From contig NGBS01000895.1 of the NCBI GenBank assembly GCA_002245135.1, positions 31,114-95,113 of the forward strand: a stretch of DNA of 64,000 bases, read 5' to 3'. The position numbers were made by a program, and so were the translations under genes. This DNA comes from Proteromonas lacertae. Taxonomy: Eukaryota; Sar; Bigyra; Opalinata; Proteromonadidae. Positions 56,584 to 64,000 of the stretch are shown piece after piece. Every line of letters begins with the position of its first letter. Position 1 is the stretch's first letter. The notes under the pieces were generated by a model. The model was not told where the DNA came from. It was given only the letters and a program-made list of their open reading frames with translations, and did not search any database.

Positions 56584-57405
56584 ATGATTACTCCTAAAAC
56601 TTACGTATTAATGGATTTATTAGTGGTACAGATCACAACAAGTGCCTGTACTATACTCATCATACCTCCTGAGACAAATAAGAAGCTTTTAGAAGAAAAT
56701 GTCAAAATCATGTTGTGTGGTCCAGACTATACTATCAATGAACCTCATTTACAAGTCAATGATGATAAGAAACAGTGGAAGGTATTGTTTCCTCAATGCT
56801 TTCGTCCACATGTGAGAACATCTTTAGGTGAGCCATGGGTGCAGAAGCACATCAGCTGGGATGATTTTAGAGAAGATGTAGAGTATGAAGAATTCATGTG
56901 TAAGAAATATAAAATCAAAAAGGAGGATCATTTTGACATTCCGAAGATGGATCCAGGTATGGAAGAATTTGTATGCAATCCTATGGGAAACCATGTTGGA
57001 AATATAAAAGATGTTGTCTTTGACAGCAAAATTGGTTATATGGTCTACAAGTGTAAGAATGATAATTTAGAACCTCTATACCAATTAACATATCCTGAAG
57101 ATGATAAAATTGAAGGAATACAATGCTACCTGAAGATATGTCCTGAAAGTAATAATTTTTTAATGGATAACAATGCAAGAATCACAATTCTTGGACCTCA
57201 GTTTCATTTAAAGAATCCATTATTTCAGAGATGTAAAGAGCACAGTTCTTATGAGATTATACTTCCAAGAGCTCCAGTTGTCTTAGATACAACATTACCT
57301 TACAATTGGGTTCAACAGCATATCAAAATATGTTGGCAGCCTAGCAAAAGCCATTTGATTGAAGATTTAATTGCTAAAGGTATTATAGTGGATCCTTGTG
57401 CATAA
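56584..57405 (+). CDS. Element gene of unknown function with an internal duplication, 273 residues
   Basis: Two halves repeat the same pattern: a GP-x-(Y/F) motif, a stretch ending in LFP or ILP, then WVQKHI in one and WVQQHI in the other, each followed by a Trp. This suggests two copies of one beta-rich fold. No family is recognised. Part of the virus-like element. Confidence 0.5.
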   Translation: MITPKTYVLMDLLVVQITTSACTILIIPPETNKKLLEENVKIMLCGPDYTINEPHLQVNDDKKQWKVLFPQCFRPHVRTSLGEPWVQKHISWDDFREDVEYEEFMCKKYKIKKEDHFDIPKMDPGMEEFVCNPMGNHVGNIKDVVFDSKIGYMVYKCKNDNLEPLYQLTYPEDDKIEGIQCYLKICPESNNFLMDNNARITILGPQFHLKNPLFQRCKEHSSYEIILPRAPVVLDTTLPYNWVQQHIKICWQPSKSHLIEDLIAKGIIVDPCA

Positions 57406-57499
57406 ACATGAGAGAAGTAAAAATATATCCGTTTCAGGATCAAAATTATTTTTTGGGGGTTTTATATGTATATATAGTCATAATAACCTAAGAAAATAA

Positions 57500-57784
57500 T
57501 TAAAAATTAAGCTGATCCATTAACTCAATAAGTAATAAAGCAGATGCTTCTTTTTTAGCTAACATATCATTTTCTAATTTTTGAATTCTCTCACTAAATT
57601 CATCATCACACTCATCATTAATTTTTTTAAGCAATGGTATTAATTTTGCTGCCTTCTTAGTATATCTGGATATCGATTCTGGCGCTGCTTTTAAGATTTC
57701 TTCATCACTCGGTAAACTATTCACAATGTTATGTATATACTGTTCCCACATCTCAAAATTTTTTCTAGCATTGTCTATGTTCAT
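57500..57784 (-). CDS. Element gene of unknown function, 94 residues
   Basis: A short helical, charged product, probably coiled coil. A perfect ATATATCCGTTTC box lies 26 bases upstream (57810-57822). Part of the virus-like element. Confidence 0.45.
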   Translation of the reverse strand: MNIDNARKNFEMWEQYIHNIVNSLPSDEEILKAAPESISRYTKKAAKLIPLLKKINDECDDEFSERIQKLENDMLAKKEASALLLIELMDQLNF

Positions 57785-57809
57785 AATTTAAAAAAATTAT
57801 AAAAATTTT

Positions 57810-57822
57810 GAAACGGATATAT
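57810..57822 (-). promoter_or_regulatory. Element promoter-like box
   Basis: Exact ATATATCCGTTTC reading toward the minus-strand gene at 57500-57784. Confidence 0.5.
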
Positions 57823-57956
57823 TTTTGCATTTTTAGATTTTTAATTATATTTCATTGGCTAATGCAGATACGTGGTCCAATCATATTGCAATCGATTTCT
57901 ATTGGTTTTGAGTACCAATCTAGCCACTCAGATTAAACATTCAAGATTCAAGATTC

Positions 57957-60900
57957 TTGAAGTCAAAGATGTACCCAGGATACCCTTATCCATATAATAT
58001 GTTTCATCCTATGTATGGAGCAGGTACTACAGGTCCATACAACCCTGGTATGCCTCCTGTGCAGCCCATGTACTACTATGCACCTCAACCTATGATGGCA
58101 CCACCACCTATGCCCATGTATGCACCACCACCACCATTGTATACCCAGCAACAATCAGTACAGCAACCACCACCTCCATTGCAAAACCCAATCAACACTT
58201 TGAGTCAAAGTTCATTTAGACCTATACTGCCTAGACCACCTGTACAAATAGTGCAGAACCCACAGTACCAAACACCACTGAGAAGACCAACCATCCAAGC
58301 TGAGCCACCTCCATCACCCAAAGTTCGTAGAGTGAGTGCTGAACAATTTCAACGATATTTAGAGGATGATGAAATTCCAGAGTCTCCACATCAAATTGCA
58401 CCACCTGTGTCAGATATACCAGAGACACATCCTCAAGCACCAAATGTGAGTAATGAGACCAAAGAAGAAATGAAAGATACATTGGAGGCATTAGATGTGT
58501 TAGAAAATCATCCTCAACAAATAAGAAGATTACCTATACCACAGAGAAGAGAATTGATGGAGAATGTAGAAAGATCATCCAAAATGTACAGTATGTCAAT
58601 ACCTGTCAAATTTGGTAAAGAAAAATTTGAAATTGCAAAATCACCAGAAAGAGTGTTTGAAGAGTTAACTGGATATACAAGAGATAGAAATAAGCAACAA
58701 CAGCAAGAAGAAGAAGAACAACAGTCAATTCCAGAGTGTATGGTAAAAATAAGAAATTTCATAGATTACTTTGGATATGCAAAAATTTATTTTACTTTCA
58801 AAGTAGCTTATATCTCAGCAGATGTAATAGAAACTGCAGAATCTGAAGAAACGATGACAAACTGGAAGAGTTTTGACACTGATATTGTAATTTGTACTAA
58901 AGGTGATTTAGGTGAAGTTTTACCAGAAAAATTATATAACCACTTATATGACAATATGGGTGAGATATTTAATACTCAAAAATCAGATTTAAGATTTAGA
59001 TGGATTAATGAAGTAGTAATTAATTTGGCTCGTTCTATTGTCACAGCTGGTTCTGCTACCAATGATAATGAAATTGATAATATAGAGTTACCAGAAGAGT
59101 TAGTAAATAAAAAATGCATTATAACATTAAAATTCAGTAAAGCAGTTGGTAGACAAAATGTATGTTTTCTGTATGCAGTTGCTGCATCAATTCATTATAT
59201 GGAATTCCCTAAGAATAAAAATCGAACACAGTATTATAAGCATTATGTACAATCATATAACACTGATTACTTGGAATTTCCATTAGATCCAATAAATCAG
59301 CAAAATGGTATACGTCAGTTTGAGAAAAATAATAAAATCACTCTTAACATATTTACAGTGGATTTTGATGAAGCTATACCATTATATGTCACTCAGATAG
59401 ATAAATTCAAAAATTGGCCTCATGCCAATGTATTGTTCTATGGAAATCATTTTTACCCAATTACCAACTTAAATGCATTTTTACTTCCATTGAAACAAAA
59501 GTGTAGTAATTATGTAGAAAGATGTCCATATTGCTTCTGTAGATTATTCAGTGATAAATCATTCCAATATCATCAAAAAATAAATTGTCAAGTATGCAAC
59601 AACAGAGGTATTATCAGAGAGTTCCCTGATCCTGAAACAATGATATCATTTAAAAATTATAAGTTTATGCAAATGATGCCAGTGGTACTATACTGGGACA
59701 CTGAGACATACCAAGAAGATTTACCATCAAATACAGTTATCAAAAATGCAAAAGGTGCATACAAGAAACATGTCATGAGCAGCTGGTGCATACACATCAG
59801 TTCTCAGTATCCAGGTACAATTCCAGAGAAAACATATTTTGATGAACTTAAACCAGGTGAAGATCCATCAGTGTTAGAAACAAGATTAGTTAACAAATTC
59901 TTAGAGATTCAAGATAATATAATGAAAATATATGAAGACAAGATAGCACACCCACAAAAGATGTGGGGATATATTGAATCAGATGATGCGAATAAAGAAT
60001 GTGCATATTGTCATAAGCAATTTATCAGTAAAGATAAAGATTTGAGACCTGTTAAGCACCATGACCACTTCACTGGTCAATACATAGCAACTCTATGTAA
60101 TAAGTGTAACTGGCACTGTGATTTAAGAAATATGTATATTCCAGTGTTGGCACATAATAGCAAAAATTACGATAATAATTTTATTATCAGAGCATTAGCT
60201 AAGAAAGACAAAGAATATGAAGCACAATGGATTTTGGAGAATATGAACACTATACAGGATACAGGATACAATTCCTGATATGATATCTAACTATAATGAT
60301 AGCATAGAAGAAGAAAGAAAGATGGAAGAGCAACAAGCACTGATTAACAACTATAATGCTGACACTGAAACAGATAGTGACATTGAAGAATGTGATACTC
60401 CAAGAAGTATGGATCCCACTGTGACAATCATAAATGTTGATCCCACTATTGAAAATAATGATGAAGAAGCATTCAACATGTTACATGAAATGATACATAG
60501 AGATAATGTTGTAAATGTATCACCCACATTGTCACCATTAGATGATAGTTCATCAGTATCACCACCTATATTACCTCAGCAACCTGAACCAAGACCTAAA
60601 CCTAAGAAAAAGAGATATCGAACAAAACTATCCGTTTTAATGAAAACAGATAATAAATTTTTAATGATCAAATTCAAGAAGTTAAGATTCATAGACAGTT
60701 GCCAGTTCATGCCCGCATCATTAGATAGTTTAGTAAAGTCATTAAAAGTAGAAGCAAATGAACACTCAAATAAAAAATATTTATTCAAACCAGTATATGA
60801 CTTTGTTACTGACAGAGAACAATTCATCTATCAAAAATTGACCAGTAGTGGATGGTCAGTGGAAGATTTCATAGATAAGTGGGGATTAGAGAAGGGACAC

Positions 60901-62751
60901 TTCCCATATGAATATTGTGATAGTTTGGACAAATATTATAAAACTAGCCGTTTACCTAAAAAAGAAGATTTTGCTTCAAAATTAAAACAGAGTGATAATA
61001 TAACAAATATAGAGTATGCATCATGCTGTGAGTTGTGGGATGTCATTCAGTGTAAAGATTTAATGGATTATAATAAATTTTATTTAGCCATGGATGTTCT
61101 CACTTTATTCTCAGTATTTGATCACTTCAGAAAAGTTGTTTTTAAAAACTTTGATTTAGACCCTTGTTGGCACTTATCATCACCTGGTTTGTCATGGAGT
61201 GTGTTTTTGAAATATTGTCCAGTAGAGATAGAGTTGATTAGTGACCAAGATAAATACGATTTTATTCACAGTGGTTTAATAGGTGGTATATCTATGGTTG
61301 GTTCGAGTCGTTTAGAAGAAGCACATAATCACTATATGGACCCACCCTATATAGCAGAACATCCTCCTCAGATAGAATCATATATTTGCTATGTAGATTA
61401 CAATTCACTATATCCAAGTACAATGGCTACAATGAAACTACCATATGCAGATTTCAAGTGGGAAGAAGGAAATGAGCAGGAATTGATGAATATGTATTTC
61501 AGTCAAATATATAACATTAAAACATATGAAGAAATGATTAGTGACAAAGAAAAGCATGTAAATGATGAATGGGATAATAAAGACTCCAGAGGTTATATAT
61601 TAGAGGTGGATATCGAGCCTCCTTCAAACACTCATAAATTCGATGAATATCCATTATTACCTGAAAAGAAGTGTATAAAGTACGAAAACTTATCACAGTT
61701 ACAACAGAGTTGGGCTATGGAGCTTGGATTGGTGAATAAGAAAAAACAGCTTAAAAGCAACACACCTAGAATTATATTGGATTTATCAAGAAAACCAAAA
61801 TATGTTGTACACTATCAATATTTGAATTTCTGTGTATCCTTAGGTTATAAGATAACAAAAATACATCGTATCATATCCTTCAAAGAATATCACTTCTGTT
61901 TTGATTTTGTGATGAAGTGCCACTTGTTACGTAGAGAAGCCAAACAACACAAGAGAGAAGCAGAAGCAGATACATTCAAATTGTTACTCAATTCAGCCTA
62001 TGGAAAAATGTGTGAAAATACAGAAAATCGATGTCGATCAAAATTAGTCAATAATGAAGAAGATTTCTTAAAGTGTTCTAGCAATCCTTATTTCAGTGGG
62101 TTTGTTAGTATAGATGGTTGTGATTTAAGAATATGCAAATTTAAAAAATATAAATGTCAGGTTAACAAACCAAGTTATATAGGAATGTGTATATTATTTG
62201 AAAGCAAGCATTTAATGAGTAAATTTTGGTATGGTACTTTGTATAGAAAATATGGATCAAGCCTCAAGCTTTTAATGACAGATACAGATAGCTTCATATT
62301 CAAGGTATTTACAAAGGATATATATGAAGATATTATGAAGGACCCATCATTTCAAGGTAGAATGGATACTGGTAATATTAATTGTGATTTTTTAAAATCC
62401 AAAGGTATTAGATATACAAACTCACATAGAACTTCAGAATTGAATTTGATGAAATTAGAAGAAAATAAGAATGGTTTGTATACAATTACAAGATTTTGTG
62501 GTTTGAAAGCAAAAATGTATGCATATGAAAAGCAAAGGATAGATGGAACAAATTCATTGTTGTTAAGTGATTCCAGAGCCAAAGGTGTGACTAAAGGATT
62601 TCGATTACAAACATGTGATTTCAATTATTATTATGATATTCTCACTGAGTCTAAAAAAGTATATGTAGAGCAATTCTCATTCAGAACAGCACGTCAGTGT
62701 ATTTATACAGTCCGTATGAATAAGTTAGCATTTACGATTTTTCCGATGTGA
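57957..62751 (+). CDS. Protein-primed-type family B DNA polymerase region of the element
   Basis: The region opens with a long Pro/Met/Tyr-rich stretch unlike most polymerases. It then carries polinton-type signatures: a CFLYAVAASIHY block, a C-x2-C...H zinc motif, the exonuclease-like WDTETY, a CAYC...HHDHFTG...CNKC unit, IPVLAHNSKNYDNNF, the palm motifs DYNSLYPS, YGKM and TDTDSF. The enzyme would copy the element's DNA with a protein primer. It is part of the fossil element and looks broken. Confidence 0.75.
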
Positions 62752-62977
62752 AAAGAAAATATATTGATGTTTATCACTCAGAGCCATATAATGATGTTAT
62801 AAAAAAATATTGAAGAAGAAAAGAAGGATGATGATGCTGTAGTTCCCTTATAAAATAAATAACTCATTTCATATTAATTGTGTTTATTTTTGTAACGGAT
62901 AAATTTTTAAAATTATTCCAATTCTTAAATTTTTTTCTTAACTCATCCTATGGCACGTACTAAGACCACATATCACG

Positions 62978-63750
62978 TTGGTGGGTATAATTGATTTTTT
63001 TAAGTCTATAGATTTCATCCTAAACATCGCAGAAGCAACATTCATCAATCGATTCAATGTGCACCAGCACCAACGCCCCAAAAAACCAATACAAATCAAG
63101 TTGGGTCCATGTTTCAAAGAAATCAATGAATATCTGCATAAAACATATAATAATTCAATTAGATGGTGTTTTAAAATAAATAACGAAAATCTTATACTAT
63201 CACCTTAATTTCTTAAAGTAGCTTAATACTAATGATATTAATGAATTTCATCATTACTTGTTTTGTGTTTTTGGTCTATATGTCTAGCACTAATACTTAT
63301 GATCCACATTTATATAGCAACTATAACATCCAAACTCCTTATCCAATTAAACAGGCTCCTACAAACGGGAACTTATCACTTGCAGCATATATTAACAATG
63401 GAGCACCGAATATATACAGATTGCACCAAGAGAAGCTTCGTATGATGACCAAATGGCAGGACAAATTGCTCAATATAGAGAACAACTAGATGAACTTTAT
63501 AAAAAAATTATTATTATTTAAAAGATGATGAATTTGTGAAAATGACCAACAAGTGAAAAACCTCAATGATACACCACCACCACCAGATGTTGTTAGGGAA
63601 TATCTAAGGAGACAAGTTGGAAAGCAAGTAGTTGATTTCAAGTACAATAAAAATAATCCTTTCGCTACTATCAAGAAGCCAGGTTTATTTTTCTTACCTA
63701 ATTTTCCCTCACTTGTATTTAATTGGTTAAAAAGAGTGAATATGATATAA
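62978..63750 (+). CDS. Cluster of short element frames, unknown
   Basis: Several short plus-strand frames follow the polymerase region, one with a hydrophobic start near 63240 and one with a run of prolines near 63570. None matches a family I know. Part of the virus-like element, which continues past the right edge. Confidence 0.3.
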
Positions 63751-64000
63751 TGCCTGCATTTTTAAATTGGTACTATGAGTATGATAATTATGGTAACAAA
63801 AAACACATAAAAAATGTGTAAGTATTTTGTCAGATCAAGAAAGTGGTTTTTATAATGTTTTTAAAATTTTGTCAAGAAGGTATACAATACTATATGAAAA
63901 GAGACCCCAGTGAGGCATAAGGTAGAGTCTCTATTGATAGGTCAGTCCAGTGTGATAAAAAATTTATTGTACAAACACTTGGTAGATATTGGATTTGAAG

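Larger units (their letters stand above)
55480..64000. mobile_element. Polinton/Maverick-like virus-derived element (incomplete in window)
   Basis: A block of genes with higher GC and different style from the host, holding a protein-primed-type family B DNA polymerase region and several unknown small genes on both strands. A shared ATATCCGTT box lies near starts. The family is called from the polymerase. No capsid, integrase or protease gene and no terminal repeats are visible; they may lie beyond the right edge. It looks broken, with roughly one to a few breaks, and the clean state of some parts suggests a fairly young fossil. The left boundary is uncertain by about 200 bases. Confidence 0.7.

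Noticed and set aside
57963-58154. Trp/His-rich minus-strand frame
   Set aside because: It is the antisense of the proline-rich leader of the element's polymerase region; composition explains it.
1-64000. Alternative genetic code with reassigned TAA, TAG or TGA
   Set aside because: Well-supported genes end with all three codons, and in-frame stops inside genes are explained by introns or decay.
1-64000. tRNA or rRNA genes
   Set aside because: I saw no GC-richer cloverleaf-like or rRNA-like segment, though a covariance search could still find one.

Overview
This window is eukaryotic nuclear DNA from an AT-rich protist. Genes are split by very short spliceosomal introns, mostly 25-48 nt, that start GTAT and end TAG. 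TAA, TAG and TGA all end genes, so the code looks standard. A kinesin-like protein, a NEK kinase and a C3orf20/ERICH6-like protein fit a flagellated cell or one with flagellated ancestors. Expanded families (pseudokinase-LRR, pseudokinase-SPRY, BTB-Ig-like-SPRY, polyQ THAQKYF Myb) recall amoeboid or anaerobic protists, but I cannot name the lineage from sequence alone.

Layout. Bases 1-1918 (minus) hold a UFD1-domain protein followed by TRAF-like, RanBP2-like and A20-like zinc fingers, running off the left edge. Bases 2392-18371 hold a dense cluster of 15 glycan genes: two fucosyltransferase-like, two GT31, one GT92, one HtrL/YibB-like, one LicD/fukutin-like, five other glycosyltransferase-like proteins, two FkbM methyltransferases and one class I methyltransferase. 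Nearly every product starts with one hydrophobic signal-anchor, as in Golgi type II enzymes. Spacing is almost bacterial, with starts back to back at 13565/13566 and a one-base stop/start overlap at 12654. The two fucosyltransferase-like genes share a 381 bp identical inverted block that looks like recent gene conversion.

Bases 19066-25422 hold a decayed BTB-Ig-like-SPRY gene, an ARM-repeat protein, Elongator subunit ELP6 and a Myb factor. Bases 25961-30458 are a long kinesin-like gene. Bases 30950-41804 hold a pseudokinase-SPRY gene, a decayed gene, a pseudokinase-LRR gene, a C3orf20/ERICH6-like gene and a probably myristoylated LRR gene. Bases 41937-48464 are a NEK kinase and TRAPPC8, divergent from a 68 bp spacer. 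Bases 49115-55314 hold a second decayed BTB-Ig-like-SPRY gene and a second pseudokinase-LRR gene with about one intron per repeat.

From about 55.5 kb to the right edge lies a Polinton/Maverick-like virus-derived element with a protein-primed-type family B DNA polymerase region. It looks broken and is incomplete in the window.

How the genes work together. The 2.4-18.4 kb cluster probably makes and decorates one secreted or cell-surface glycan in the Golgi: several transferases extend it, the LicD-like protein may add a phospho-substituent, and the methyltransferases may cap it. This is inferred from families and clustering. Several otherwise good host genes show single-base frame slips, so indel errors in the assembly are a real possibility alongside pseudogene decay.
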